From Ectocarpus siliculosus (taxonomy: Eukaryota; Sar; Phaeophyceae; Ectocarpales; Ectocarpaceae), in assembly GCA_000310025.1 (NCBI GenBank), contig FN648395.1:91417-155416 (forward strand): a stretch of 64,000 nucleotides of DNA, in the 5' to 3' direction. Both the position numbers and the translations under genes were made by a program. Under the pieces are notes generated by a model. That model did no database searches and had not been told where the DNA came from. It worked only from the letters and a program-made list of their open reading frames with translations. Every line of letters starts with the position of its first letter. Positions within the stretch are counted from its first letter, which is position 1. Of this stretch, positions 1 through 17,815 are shown piece by piece.

Positions 1-279
1 TGCGTGTATAGCAGACGGCAGTGATTGTACTTTAATTGTCTCACATCTCTTTTGCTTTTTCGAGCACCGTGCGCGTCAACCTCTTGCTGTCGCGACCATT
101 ACACAACCCCCTCCGTCTCGCTGCTCGCACGATCAAGAACAAGTTAACATGCTCGTGGTACAGACTGGGGGGCAGGGGGACAGCAAGAAAGGCGACAGCT
201 ACTCGCTCCTCTCCGACCCACCAAACGCGATCACCCATCAACTCTCAACCAATTTATCGATTCTTCTCCACGCATATAC
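1..279. other. 5' flank of the alpha-kinase gene
   Basis: No gene is recognised here. The open stretches on both strands lack family motifs. The segment would hold the promoter and 5' UTR of the kinase gene that starts at 280. No clear TATA or initiator element stands out. Confidence 0.4.
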
Positions 280-6011
<5,732 letters not shown>

Positions 6012-8178
6012 CGGGGGGGCGGCGGCAGAGGCGAGAGAACGGGAGGACAAAAATACGGGAAGAACGACGAGGACAGGCTGGCGTAGGTCGGGAAAATGGA
6101 CCATAGTGCCCCCCCCCCCCCCCCTGGATCAGAGCTGGATTGATTGTCGTCCCTGCGGCGAAGATGGCGACGGTGGCGGCGTTGGGGCCGTCGTCTCGCC
6201 GAGAGCCTCCCGACAAAGGTTGGTTTTTTCTTTTTGTTTGTTTTTTGGCGCCGTCTACAACGTCGTGGAGGAAGCGAGCATTTTTTGATCAGGGGGTTGT
6301 GGTGTGTTGTGCGACCTACGGACGGAACTTCGCGACGGCTTGCGGCTTAACCTGTCCTCTTGAGGCCCTTGTTTTGCGTCGAAGAAGCGGAAGGGCACGC
6401 GCTCACTTTGCGTTGCTGACCGTACCTGCCGGCCGGCCGGTGGTCTGTACCATCTGCGAACGTCTGCCCCGTGAATTTGATGCGGCCTCGTTTGTGGAAA
6501 CGATTTGTGCAGGGCTCGAGCTGCAAAAACGCACGCAGGCCAGTTTGTTTTTGCTCCGATGAGTTGGGTAGGTTTGCACCATACACATACTCAAGTAGAG
6601 AAAAGGTTAGATGTGTGATATATTCGTAGAGTAGAGAGTAGGGAAGGCGGGGTGGTACGATGGGAGATGGTTGGCGCGAGACGAGCGACGGCTCCACGGG
6701 TCTCTACGCATGGCTTACGGCCCTCTCTCCTGGCCCCGGAGTGCTTGCTGCTGAAGAGTACATACACAGCAGTATAGTGCGCACCCGCTTGAAAACGACG
6801 CCCCCCTGTGGTGGCCACCGCCGCCGCCGCCGCGGCCACCACCGCCGCCGGCGCCACTCACGGGCTTGCTCGCTATGTTCCGCGGCTCGCTTCTCACGCA
6901 GCTGTGAAGAGTGAGGCGGGCGATAGGGTTGTAGCTTTTGCGGGGCTCTTGGGTGGGCTGGGGCGCACGGTCGCCGAGGACGCTGGGCGCTGTACCGTCC
7001 CCGAACACTTTCCGACTCTTGAGACAGCCGACGACGCGGAGAAAAAGTAATGTTCGTGACAGATGTTTGGCTGACTCGAGTGGTCGTAGCAAGGACAGAT
7101 TTAGTATTAATATAGGCCTTTCTTGATTCTTGGTGGCGAGAGTTTAGAGGCACGCGGGGGCGATCGTTGAGAGGGTGGCCCCGCTGAAGGTTGGGCGTGG
7201 AGGGGGGATGCGTGTGAGAGTGTGGTTGGGGCGAAGCTGAGATTCTTGTGAACTGGGAAGACTATTTAGATTGCGTTTGGAACGCCATGAGCTTTATCGC
7301 CGAGAAGAACAGGACTCAACTCAAGGTTGTAGTGCATAACGTTGGTGTATTTATCATCCCATCTTGAACTCTTCGTCTTGTGTCGGCGAAAAGAAACCAG
7401 CATGCCCCGAAAGAAGAGAGCAAGAAGAAGCCTTGTCTTGTTTTGCTGACAAAACATCTGGAGGCGTGGTGTTGTTTGGCGGCGACCGCGGCTGTGATTT
7501 ATGGGATAGGGCAGCATGGCGAGGGCCGGCGGTTGCATCCGGAAGAGGTACACGAATTCAGCCGAAAGGGGATTGTTTAGGTACGCGTCGCAATTGGGTG
7601 TTGTCTGTCCGTGTTTACTTTCGTCGAGGCGCGTGCCGATATACATTACTCTTCGATCGAACGCAGTCAGGGGGGAGTTGGGTGCGTGGCGACAGAACGG
7701 TCGTCATGAGAAGAAAACGCGTTTACTTTGAAGTTTTTTTTTGGCCGTTGGCAGTGCCAGCCATGACCGGACTGGCATAGATAGACGAAGACCACGAAGA
7801 GCATCACTGTCGTCCAGAGATGCTTGCTTTCGGACACTGATTAGGGGGGCGCCGTTTGATGCAGACCGGAGGAGGGGGGTGGGGGGTTGTGGTGCACGCA
7901 TGCACAGCAGTTGGCAGGCGCACGTTTCCGTTCAGCGCGAAACACATGTATTAGATGGGAGGTTGGTTCGGTGTCCCTCCTCTATTCGAAAGCACTCGTT
8001 TTTTTTTTTTTTTTTTTTTGCCACGGCGTGTACCCCGTTGTGTCGTTTCGTTGTCCTTTTTCCTTGTTTTTTTTTTGTTGTTGTCTCTTTTTTCTTATTG
8101 TTTCTTTTTGTTGTTGTCTCTCTTTGTCCCCCGTGCGTGAAGAAGGTGCCATGATGATGGTACCCAAGCTTTTCCCCG
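6012..8178. other. Intergenic region downstream of the kinase
   Basis: No gene is recognised. The region holds a C homopolymer (about 6112-6124), a GCC-rich stretch near 6815-6850 and T/TTG-rich runs (8000-8110). The 3' UTR of the kinase should lie in the first part. Open frames here are short and lack family motifs or supported splice structure. Confidence 0.5.
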
Positions 8179-8461
8179 TGTGTTACATTGCCATTTTCTC
8201 TCTGGTCTACGGTATGCCCGTTCGACGTAATCGTCCCTATCTACAAAACGGGTTGCCGTCTGTCAGCAGGCACTGCAGCGCGTGGCAATATGAGTCATTT
8301 TCCGATCATCATACTATATGGCCAAATAGAAAGGTGGTTCTGGTCTTGTTTTATTTCTAGGTAACTTACTAAGGGGTTCTGGAGCCCGTGGTACATTGTG
8401 TTTTGACAGGGAATAGATGAAGGGGGCTTTCTGTTAGTGTAGTGTGCATTTTCCCTTGTTT

Positions 8462-8500
8462 TGGCGTCGACTACGCTTTGCCGGTTGGCCAATGAAAACA
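8462..8500 (-). repeat. Dispersed short repeat copy
   Basis: The minus strand reads CATTGGCCAACCGGCAAAGC then GTAGTCGACGCCAAAACAA. It is a diverged member of the family described at 2364-2402. Confidence 0.5.
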
Positions 8501-9610
8501 CGCCAAGCATTGGCGGGACAGGAACGATTACCAGGTACGGCTTTCTCTAGTGCGCGAGGCCTCCGGCAGGTCGCACTTACAGGCGCCTTTTTTGATTTTG
8601 AACCCGAGTTGTAAAATGTTGCTAGAGGGAAACCGCCGAAAGCCCGAAATACATAAATGGTTCCATGTACAGCAGCGCAAGCATAGCGAGTATTGCACCA
8701 AGCGTGGTGCGCCATCGTTTGGAACCTGTGTATTGTGTGTGTATGTAGGCGGGTAACATCATCGCGATTCTGGCCCCTCTAAAATTTGGCGCATTTTTGT
8801 CTTCTTCCGTGGCGTGCTCGATTTAACGACGTTCCTTATCGAGGCAAGAGAGCAGCACGATGGTGGCAATGGGTGTTCGCCTGTCCTGCAGCGTTACTTC
8901 GTGTGCGTGCAGATGGACCCAGTAGTGTAGGATTTATTCTTCGCGTTCATCGGGCGGCGTCCTTCCGTAGTAGTGCTGAATGTTTCTCTTTGTCTCGGCA
9001 ATACTCCTGTATGTATTCTATTAGTAGTAGCGAACCGTCGAATAGATACATGCATGTTCTTGCCAAGGCACGAAGACATGGATAGGGTGAAAACTTTTTT
9101 GAGGGCTGTTGAACGTGTTGTCGAAAGTATATTCATGCCAGTGTCGTGTCTGTCGATGGGATAATACCTGTACTGCACAAACGTTGGCGGGAAATCTATC
9201 TCTGTTTGTTGTGAGGGTGATGTCGGCGATACGACGATACTTATCTCGGTGGCGTTGAGCAACCAGCTCGCTCTACAGGCGAAGCCATAGGACCCTTGCG
9301 CTCCTGTGGTGTGTACATCAGCACCAGGTACACTAAACGAGAGGCCCCGTGGTTCAAACAAAAGGACTGGATGGCATCGATACACAGACACAAAGCCGGG
9401 GGGCCTCGGCGTGTACACGAGGCTAATTCTTCGCAATCGTTGTCCGTTTGTGCTGTTGCCTGGTCTCCTTTCCTTCTTGATCCCAAGTACGGGCTGACTT
9501 TCGATACCTGCACTTGTCAAAGGCCATAGTTTGTACTCAAGAAGAATCAAGTGTACTAAAACACGCTTAAATGTCTTGTGGGGATGATTAAGGGCCCCAT
9601 CTCCCCAGCG

Positions 9611-9726
9611 TCTGTCTATCGAGAACAATTGATTGCCTCGCACGAAAAACGTAGTGATGCAGCGACTTTGTCTGTCGAGAACAATTGATTGCCTCACACG
9701 AAAAACGTAGTGATGCAGCGACTTTG
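9611..9726. repeat. 56-60 bp tandem duplication
   Basis: Two adjacent copies (9611-9670 and 9671-9726) of a unit containing GAGAACAATTGATTGCCTC and ACGAAAAACGTAGTGATGCA. They differ by a 4-bp indel and one substitution. I did not find the duplication in the matching part of unit 2. Confidence 0.92.
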
Positions 9727-11704
9727 TAGCCTACATATACATGCACACATACAACATATGTGCCGTTGTGTGCCATCGTCTCTCTCTACTTTATATCCAC
9801 ACGCCGAATCTTGTCGCGACTACTCCTTTCGCTGTAAGGCGGAAGCTGCTTGCGAATCATCTATTGTAGAAGGAGTTGGAAAACAAGAGCACAACGACTT
9901 GTGTATCCTTTTGCGCGGATAGGAGCTCTGTAGCTTGCAACTCAAAATAATTTACCCTGAAACTATCAACAATAGACTAGATTCATTCCCCTTCATGCCA
10001 TACAGACACACATATGGACCGACAATCACGATGATTCCGCAGTACACAGGTATCACCGAGAGATTTGACGAACACTTGCACAATTTTCTATTAAAAAACG
10101 GTCGTTGTTGCCATGTACCACTACCGCACGAGTACAGTTGAAGAAATGGCTACGCCGATTTTCCTACAATGTTTCATTCCTGCGCTGTAGCCAAGCGAGA
10201 TCAACCGCAAACAAACCACCGTCCGAACAACGCTCTTGACACAACCCGAAACCCCACCGCTGAATTACTATACCCGCCCGTGGTGCCAAACTCGAATCAC
10301 TCACCGTCCCGTTGCTTCTTGGTGTACGTACACAACAAACGCCACAGATCACAACCGATTCACACGTCGGAAAATATTCAACACTCCATTCAGCGTTTTC
10401 TACTCTCTCTGCCCAGGCCGCCAGTGCAAGATGAACTGAATATTACAACTGGAAACCACAAATCAGATGGACAGCCGCAACAGCAGAAAGAAGCAGCGCA
10501 CAACACGTACTAGCACCTACTGTATCTACGTTCTGGATGTGAGGGCCTCAAACAACAATCAATCCGTGTGATAGCGCTTCTATGCGTTCCTCTACCAGCA
10601 AATCAACCAACACCGTCCACTCAAACTTATCCCCCACAAACAATCCGTCCCCGTTGGGTGATCGCACAAGCCACAAACAAGGGTCTGTTTATTGGGTGCT
10701 CGCACAGGGCGATGGGAGCTCAACGCAACCTTGCGGAGGGCCATCAAGACAACAGGAACAAAGAGAAGAAGAAAAAAAAAAATGTTGAAAAACGGCAAAA
10801 AAAAAATCAAACAAAAGCGCCCTCTCTTTTTCCAACCCACGTCTTGCACTACGGCCGGACCACGACAAGGTCACGATACACAAATAAACGAAAAAAAAAG
10901 CAAATATGAAAAATCTATGAATGTATACATGTTAACATCTACTGTACGAAAAAAAATCCTTTTGGTGGTAAACCTCCAGGACTCCCTCCTTTCCACCATG
11001 GTGCGCTCCTCAATGTACCCCACCCGTGCTCCACGACCAGCTCTTCCCCCCGTCCCCGTCCCCCAAAACTCACACACACAGATACACTGCTGTACCGTAA
11101 ACAAAGACATCCAACTTGTAGGCATATCAAAACCTACAACTAAAGAGTCGCACCCGCCGTGTGCGGTCACTGCCATACGAGCGCAACAACCAACCGGATG
11201 CGGTTTACCGAAACAAAGATTGTTATTGCCGTCTTGCTCCGCTTCTCCCCCCTCTCCAAAACATCATCGTTCAACACCACCGAGAGGTTCAGGGCCTACT
11301 TTTTCCCAGGGTCGAAACGTACCCCCCCCCCACCCCGCCCCCTACGCCCGTAGGCGTGTGATCCCAACCTTGCCAATATCTCACATAAGCTCTGCAGTCG
11401 ACATATCTGGACAATACTCCTAGCCCTGCTTCCATTTGAGCTGTTGTGGGCGGATGCAAAGACCTCGCGGATAATTGCATCGTCTATGTTCTATTCTGTG
11501 TTGCACTGCAGACAATACTCCCAATGCTGTCACATACGGACATGTAGATTTCACGCACTCCTACAACACTATCGAAGCAAGGACGCGTATACAAAACGAT
11601 TCGCACCGCCACTTACCCTGGCCAAGCACGAACACACACACACACATGACCCTTTCATCGCACCGAAATCGAACAGACACAAAAAAACCGCACCGATTTT
11701 CTTT

Positions 11705-14700
11705 TTACACGGCGTTGTCACCCGTAAACTCGACCCTCTCCCCGCCGCCGCCGCCGCTGCCTCCTCCAACTCTGGCAGCATTGGCACTCGTACCGCCCCC
11801 ACCAGCAGTAGAGATGCTCCTACAGGGATCATCGGGGGGCGTTGCATGGCGGAGGTCCGTCTTGCACAACGGACAGCTAGGGAGTTTCGCCCTGTCCAAC
11901 CACTCGTCGATGCACTGATGGTGGCGATTGGCGTGGAGTTTCGATGCCCGGGGGGTAAAACGCAGGGTGGGGGGGTTCAGCTTGGTACCGGAGAGTGGGT
12001 TCGGGTGTAAACTTTGGTGGCGCTTTTCTCCCGCCGAAAGCGTGCACACCACGCAGTCGTAGATAATCTGTCACGGGAACTGCACAGATGTAGGGATAGA
12101 GCTAATGGTAGATTTAGAATTACAAACATTATTGTGGTACTACTGTCATTAGAGGTACCCCGCTGCCCTCCCAACCGTACTTGATGCACACAAAGGTACA
12201 ACTCGAGATTACCACTTAACACCGTCGACTGCCTGTCGCGTGCCCCCCCCCCGACACCTACGACAAGAGCAAGTCCGTGCGGTTCGAAACACGACCTTGG
12301 ATCGCCTCGCGCGATCCCCGCCGTAATCGACTACAAGTAGAAATTACACGAAATATTAGCGGCAAACAAACACACACGAACACACACATACCTTTCAATC
12401 GCACTGACACTGACGTTTTTTCATCGATCAGCCAGTTAGCTCGGTCGATGCTAACAAAATGGACACACATACATACACACGCGCGCGCGCAGATGAATGA
12501 TATATACCTGTGCGTGGTACACGTGCCGGCACGGCAGGCGGGCCAACCGGTCTCCGGGCTCGTAGTCGCCGAAGCACACGATGCACGCTTGACCCGTCGA
12601 CCACTCTCCCGAGTCGCAAGCCCTGGCCGGGTCGTCCTCCTCTGCCGCCGCCTTCGCCGCTGCTGACGCTTCTTCTTCTGCTGCTACATCTGTTTGAAGG
12701 AGCGTGCGCAAGGAGAGTTCCGTCCTGATATTTAGACCTTGTTCTCTGGTTGTTCGTTTTTACACGCGTGTAGTTGAGCTTCTTCTTGCGGTGCATGGAG
12801 TGCCCAACTTGCACTTCTTCCGGGGGCGGGGGGGCGTACTCTTATGTTTTGCATGCCTTACCGGTTAGACAATTGACCACGCGTCCTCGAGAGGACGGAG
12901 TTGTTCCCACAGGACCGATCACCGATGACCAATCGTTCCTTTCTACTTTGCCAAAGGTGGCTCAAAAATGTTCCCTAGTCTATCTATCCTACTGATATCA
13001 GTTCCCGCCTTTTCAACCCATTTCCTATACCACAGTACAGCTATTTTACGCCTTATCCTGGCTATTCCATGTCTCAAACACCTCCCTGCATTTTCCTTCT
13101 ACTTTCGCCAGCTCCGTCATGTACACTTCCCTCTCCTTCTTGCACAGCCGACATTCCACGACTACATGAACACGGTCTTCGCACTCGGAGCCGCAATCAT
13201 ATTCGACTCGGGGTGCGGCGGGGGGGGGAGAACTCCTCCTCAAGCCTGTTGATGCTCGAAAGACAATGCAGAGAGAGGCAACACGAAAGCATACGGCCAC
13301 CACGATCGCAACTCTTCAACGATACCAATGTGTCCAACCCTCCCTCCTCCGCCTCTCACCTTCACCTTCACCGGTTGCTCTCGGTAGCTCAGGACCAGCC
13401 GGAGTAGCTGCGGCGGTGACAGCAGCTGTTGCATGTCCGGGGGAGGCAGTCACAGCAGCGTCCTCGGCGGTAGCAGCAGTAGCAGCATCGCCATCGAGAA
13501 CTTCTTCTAATGGTGCCGGAGAACAAGGCCCTGTGGAAGGCGCCGGTGTGTTCGCGGAAAGCGAGCCGCCGGTATCCGCATTGTTGGCGTCGATGCGACC
13601 GTTCCGCGCTGCACCGCCGCCACTGACGCCGGTACCTCCTACAGTGTCGTCGTCGCCACCACCGCTGCTGCGCTGGCCCTCCCTTCGCCACCTCCTGCTG
13701 CTGGTCCTGCTAACCTGAAGCTCGTCACCCGATGCACCGTTGCCCCGCTCTTGTTGCTTTGGGCGGTTTCCCTTCTTTCCCGCCCCCGCCCCCGCTCCCG
13801 CCCCCGCCTCCGTTGGCAGTCCTTCCGGGCCTGCACCGAACACGAAGTACGTGATCAACTCCTCTCGCGCCTCCTTGGTGAAGCTGTTGTTACACCCCTC
13901 CCGCGTGCCTCCGCCTGTGTATAGTAGGTCGGCACCGAAAAAAAAAAATATATAGTATCGGTTGTCTCACAAAAAAAATGCTGCGCGGAGCGGAGGGACG
14001 CAGTCTGTTGTTGTTGTTGTTGTTGTTGTTGTTATTGCTGTTGTCGCATAAAAAGTAAAGATCTGGCTGGTCTCTTCTCAGTACCTCCTAGTATCCGTAC
14101 TGGTCCAACAGACTTGGGCGCCTTCCCTGGTGAAAGGCCACCTTCCCAACACACACAAGATCAAGTATGTCAAGATTGATGTCATCTACCTGGTGTTCCA
14201 TCGCACCGCCTGACTCACCGGTGCTTGCCCACTGTCGCCTCAGCATCGCCACGCAGTAGCTCACCGACAGCAGAAACACCCCGGTGCTAACAGGATGGAG
14301 CATGCGCTTGTTCACGAGGTCGCCGAGGATGAAGATCATGGACATCTGTTCTCGGCAAGAGCGGGGAGACGGAGGAAACGACGCATGTAAGCGTGGGCGA
14401 GCGCGAAAAAAGCCATAGACGACGGCGCACCATCGATAGAGACAACACAAAATACCGGGAATTCTTTGTCTCACGTATCGGCGTATCGGCTGTTCAATGT
14501 ACGTGTGTGTGTGGGGCAAACGCGTGATGCTGGTAAATCTCCAATGATGCCGCGATGTTGAAATGTTTTTCAACGGTCTTGGTACTACATGTGCACAATG
14601 TGGCACCGAGGCTACGAAGAACAAAACGTTGGACATTGACCTCTGCGCAACAGCAGGAGGAACACACGGTATCGCTCGGACAGGTACAACAGGCGGTACA

Positions 14701-15945
14701 CGACGCCTGATTGGATGATGATCCCGCACAAACCCTGGAGCACCGAGGCAAGGCGTATGGGCAGCCTTCGTTCCAACAAAGTCGACCCAAGGCAACGCTC
14801 AAATCGACATTCATTGCCTCCGTATAGGTAAGGAGTGTTGGAACCGGCAATTTCTTGCCTGGAAAACTACTGCATTATTTTAGATATTTTACAAGACAAA
14901 ACGTCGTTGCGTCGTTGAGATTTCCGGGGAATGCTCAAGAGTACAGCAGTAGACTACTTGTCAAGCTATCGTTGGACTACATGTACCCGTAAGAGGCGGA
15001 GAGATGGCGCCCCCCCTACAACAGTAGATCGAATTTCAAACCTCGATTGCTCCACAACCAAAGGGGTTGCGGGAAGAACTCGATAACTCCACGGAAAGCC
15101 CTCGACGAGAAGTTTCCAGAAGCAACATTTTGGCGTTGGCAAAATCTTGGTTGTGGAACAATCGAGCTTTGAAAATCGGTCTGCTGTTATGTAGGGGGGT
15201 TGCCATCTCTCCGCCTCTACGGGGAGCCCGATGGGAAAAATAAGTACAGCACTAGTAAATTGTATTATGCACAATACATTGAAGATAAAAACACGAGAGG
15301 AAGGTCATCCTATTGTTTGTGTGGCCGCAGCCGGTTTTTCCAATATAGTAGCTGTGCACTACTGCTGTAGACTGGGTACCAAGAAGAAATGGGACGAGAG
15401 GCGAAAAAATGCCACTGAGATTGCGGTGAGGGGCTAACAAGAGAGAGAGAGAGAGCCAGCGCACCATAGCCGCCATTCCAGACAGAAGAGGAAGACTGGA
15501 TCCTTCCCGCCCTCGCGGCGTGTTATTAGGCTGCTCGCTGCCAGCAGGGGCAGCAGCGTCGCCAGCATCCAGGTCGGTCGCCAGCTCTACCGCTGCAGCG
15601 TCTCCCGACGTTGTCGCGTGCCCTCCTGGCCGCAGTTGGTCGCGTGTGGGATCGAGAGTAGGTGCCTCGACGTCTGCAGTTGCTCTTGTTGCAGCTGCTG
15701 AAGCGGCTGAAGCCGGTGCATGGGACACAGCCGCCGACATCTCCGCTCTTCTTCGTGCGTCTACCTCGCCGCCGGAGAGGAACACCTACAGAAATATACT
15801 GTTTGGGCGCAGCAGCGGTAGCAGGGAGGGAGGGAGGGCGACGGGAATCACTTACATCTTTGAGCAACGTGAGCGCGTGCGGTTGGAGCGGGTGGGGGTG
15901 GAGGGATCGGGACGTTGCAATTTCAAGGTTCAACCTTCGCACCAT
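11705..15945 (-). CDS. RING-H2 finger protein, copy 1 (seven exons)
   Basis: Probable E3 ubiquitin ligase. Exons in transcription order: 15945-15856, 15785-15465, 14765-14607 (least certain), 14345-14219, 13914-13360, 12689-12508 and 11914-11705. Phases close perfectly (1644 nt, 547 aa). The RING-H2 is split by the last intron: CIVCFGDYEPGDRLARLPC, then HVYH at the exon end, and CIDEWLDRAKLPSCPLC in the last exon. This gives C-x2-C-x14-C-x-H-x2-H-x2-C-x10-C-x2-C, with all eight zinc ligands present. The fourth exon encodes one hydrophobic segment (TGVFLLSVSYCVAML). The long Gly/Ala/Ser-rich part (exon 5) and the Gly-rich tail are low complexity. In exon 3 the four substitutions between copies are all synonymous in the chosen frame. 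The start is the ATG conserved in both copies; 5' exons further upstream are possible. Target and location are unknown, though one membrane segment suggests membrane anchoring. Confidence 0.82.
12426..12458 (+). repeat. Dispersed short repeat copy, RING copy 1 last intron
   Basis: GATCAGCCAGTTAGCTCGGT then CGATGCTAACAAAATGG, followed by an (AC)n/(GC)n tract. It is a member of the family described at 2364-2402; the matching intron in unit 2 carries the same element at 28884. Confidence 0.65.
12838..13222 (-). mobile_element. Truncated LINE-like 3' tail inserted in a RING copy 1 intron
   Basis: The minus strand encodes a Cys/His cluster, YDCGSECEDRVHVVVECRLC, then KKEREVYM. This matches the terminal CCHC-type motif often found after the reverse transcriptase of non-LTR retrotransposons. 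The element ends (low coordinates) in CGTGGTCAATTGTCTAACCG, the same terminus as the copies at 23720-24115 and 24116-24462. Unit 2 lacks it: its sequence near 29275-29295 runs directly between the two G-rich flanks. It therefore inserted after, or was lost from one copy since, the duplication. Confidence 0.75.
14986..15223. mobile_element. MITE-like element with about 80-bp inverted repeats, family M1 copy A
   Basis: The two ends are inverted copies of each other over about 80 bp with scattered mismatches. The outer end is CCCGTA(A)GAGGCGGAGAG and the inner end is CTCGATTG.TCCACAACCAA. There is no coding capacity. It lies in the intron between RING exons 2 and 3. Relatives are at 31019-31248 (same site, unit 2), 33611-33818 and 24771-24936. 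Confidence 0.85.
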
Positions 15946-17195
15946 ACATGTACATTCAACGTGCTGTACCGAACAGAGGTTCGGCGGTCACAGGGACAGC
16001 TGTAGGTCGGCGGCGCTGGCTACATATTTTTCGGCAAGCCTCTAGCGAAGCTTACGTGATACGTGCGCCAAACGTGTGTGGCGACGCCAGGGAGGCAGGT
16101 GACAGGCGAGCCGCGGTGATGTCTACACTGATCTACACGGTATATCTCGATTGGCCGGATTGGCCGGATTGGCCGAAATATTGCCGGTCTCTGCCCGCCC
16201 GCCCGCTCGCCAAGATCGAGACGGTCCGCGGTACGCATGTTTCTTTGAATGGATGCAGCAACGGGAGGATGAACAACACCGGTGGGGGAGCCTTGCGCGC
16301 AGCGCCTCTTAAACTCACAACCCCAAAGTAGGGTACGTTCGTGGGGAGTGGCGCTGTGCTCTCGGAGCGGCGCGATATGGCAGGCCTGCACGTACACCAC
16401 TCGTCCGTCTGCTACCAACAGGCGCCGGATTCGATCCAAACAATGATGTGTTCTGCTTTTGCGGATGTTGGTTGATGCGCATCAAAAGACAGAAACAAAG
16501 CGCATGTGGTGGCAAAACGCCTGTGCTTCGCTGTGCTGCTTCTGTTCGCCTCTACCTATTCGCCCGTGGGTGAGGGTTGCCTGCCAAGATGATCGTGTGT
16601 ACAAATGGTACAAAACACAATCGTCCCTGTCTGTCCCGTGCGTGCTTGTTTTTGGTGGAGAATCTCCGGCCCCTGGAAGCGGACTGGCGGAGAAGAAATA
16701 GACAAGAGGCGGAGAGCAGCGTGCGTCCTCCGTGAGATTCCCCTTTCTGTCTTGTTGCTTGACACTGCTTTGATACTACAATATCTCCTCGAGAACAAGC
16801 CTCACCCCCGTCCGAGATGGCTCACCCAAGGGGGTCAGCAGGCAGCAAGGCTCACGGCGCGTATTGCTCACGTTTTTGTGCCCACCCCCGGAAAACGTTC
16901 TTGCGGGAACGCTGCTCCTCCTCTCGACTCTCGACCGTGGACGATGAGCCCTGGATGTAGCTCCCACACGTACGTGCCTTGCAAGTCTTGAAATCGGATG
17001 GGTCCAGCTCGCGTGTGGGCGGAGAACGACAGCTCGGCCAAGGGAATGTAGTCTCGTGGTGCGGGCTTCGAGACGAAAATGTTCAGCGTGAAGGTTCCAG
17101 TTCAGCGACAGTTCACATGATGGATTCAGAAATTTCCTCCGTGACGAGTCTTGAAGACACAAAGACAACCGCTCTCTGCTGTGGAGACCACGCAC
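15946..17195. other. Upstream flank of RING copy 1, with a conserved block
   Basis: No exon is assigned. The block 16880-17060 is well conserved with 32890-33120, and its minus strand is open (for example around SAHTRAGPIRFQDLQGTY). However, unit 2 carries a 2-bp indel that shifts this frame. It may be a 5' exon, promoter or UTR of the RING gene, or unrelated. Confidence 0.4.
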
Positions 17196-17679
17196 ATTCG
17201 TTGGGTCATATTGATGAAAAAAAAAAATTAAGAAAAAAAAAAACGTACGTATACATTTGAATCTGTGGTTTGGGGAGAGCTTTGGGGAGGCATGTTGGAT
17301 TCGGTGGGATGCGGGGAAACTAAAGAGCACCACGGCGGTGTCAAACAATGTCAGAAGGGTTGTGTTTTCTCGCTGTGGGCGAGAGGCAAGCCAACGCGTA
17401 CTGGAGAGAAGATGCTTTAGATAGATAGCAGCCCCGAGGAGCAGCAGCAGACACGCGGTGCCCTCTGGGAATTGATCGATTTGGGGGCTATGGAAGGCAG
17501 CATCGACAACCAACATCACCAACGCGCCCGGGGTCCGCGGCAGTACCACAAGGCAACGCGGTAGCGGGCATCAGCCAACGGATCCAGGTCGTCGTCACAT
17601 CTGCACCCAATATCCCACAGAGCAACGCTCGGAAGAAGCAGCAGCCGCAGCCGCCGTAGCAGCAGCAACAACTAGGAGG

Positions 17680-17784
17680 GCATCAGCGAGCCCCATAGCC
17701 CCACAGCAGCATCACACTCGGTCGGCAAAACTTAGCAGCAGCAGCAACAATTCCGCCGCCTTTCCTGACTCACGGAGCACGACT

Positions 17785-17815
<31 letters not shown>

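Larger units (their letters stand above)
8179..11704. other. Non-coding part of unit 1, downstream of the RING gene
   Basis: No gene is recognised. The stretch is conserved at DNA level with 24949-28146, including a block at 10971-11090/27351-27480 whose minus strand is open in both copies. Open frames change between copies through frame-breaking indels, which argues against coding. The RING gene 3' UTR should begin just below 11705. Confidence 0.5.
8179..17195. repeat. Duplicated unit 1 (partner 24949-33357)
   Basis: This block is collinear with 24949-33357. Shared landmarks in the same order include the segments beginning at 8183/24952 and 10980/27355, the RING gene exons at 11705-15945/28147-32020, a MITE (14986/31019) and the block 16880-17060/32890-33120. 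Divergence is uneven: exons and parts of introns are nearly identical, while other parts carry many indels. Unit 1 also carries a LINE-tail insertion (12838-13222) and a 56-60 bp tandem duplication (9611-9726) that unit 2 lacks. Confidence 0.9.

Noticed and set aside
8894-9697. 267-codon minus-strand open frame
   Set aside because: It spans the 56-60 bp tandem duplication, has no recognisable motif, and is not preserved as an open frame in unit 2.
14494-14850. Cys-rich minus-strand frame (WNEGCPYALPRCSRVC) and a TM-like frame in the same stretch
   Set aside because: Between the two duplicated copies all four substitutions are non-synonymous in the TM-like frame, and several change residues in the Cys-rich one. 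In the frame chosen for RING exon 3 all four are synonymous and the splice phases fit.
16360-16450. Possible tRNA around GGATTCGATCC, conserved near 32490
   Set aside because: No matching A box, acceptor stem or anticodon arm could be folded around it.
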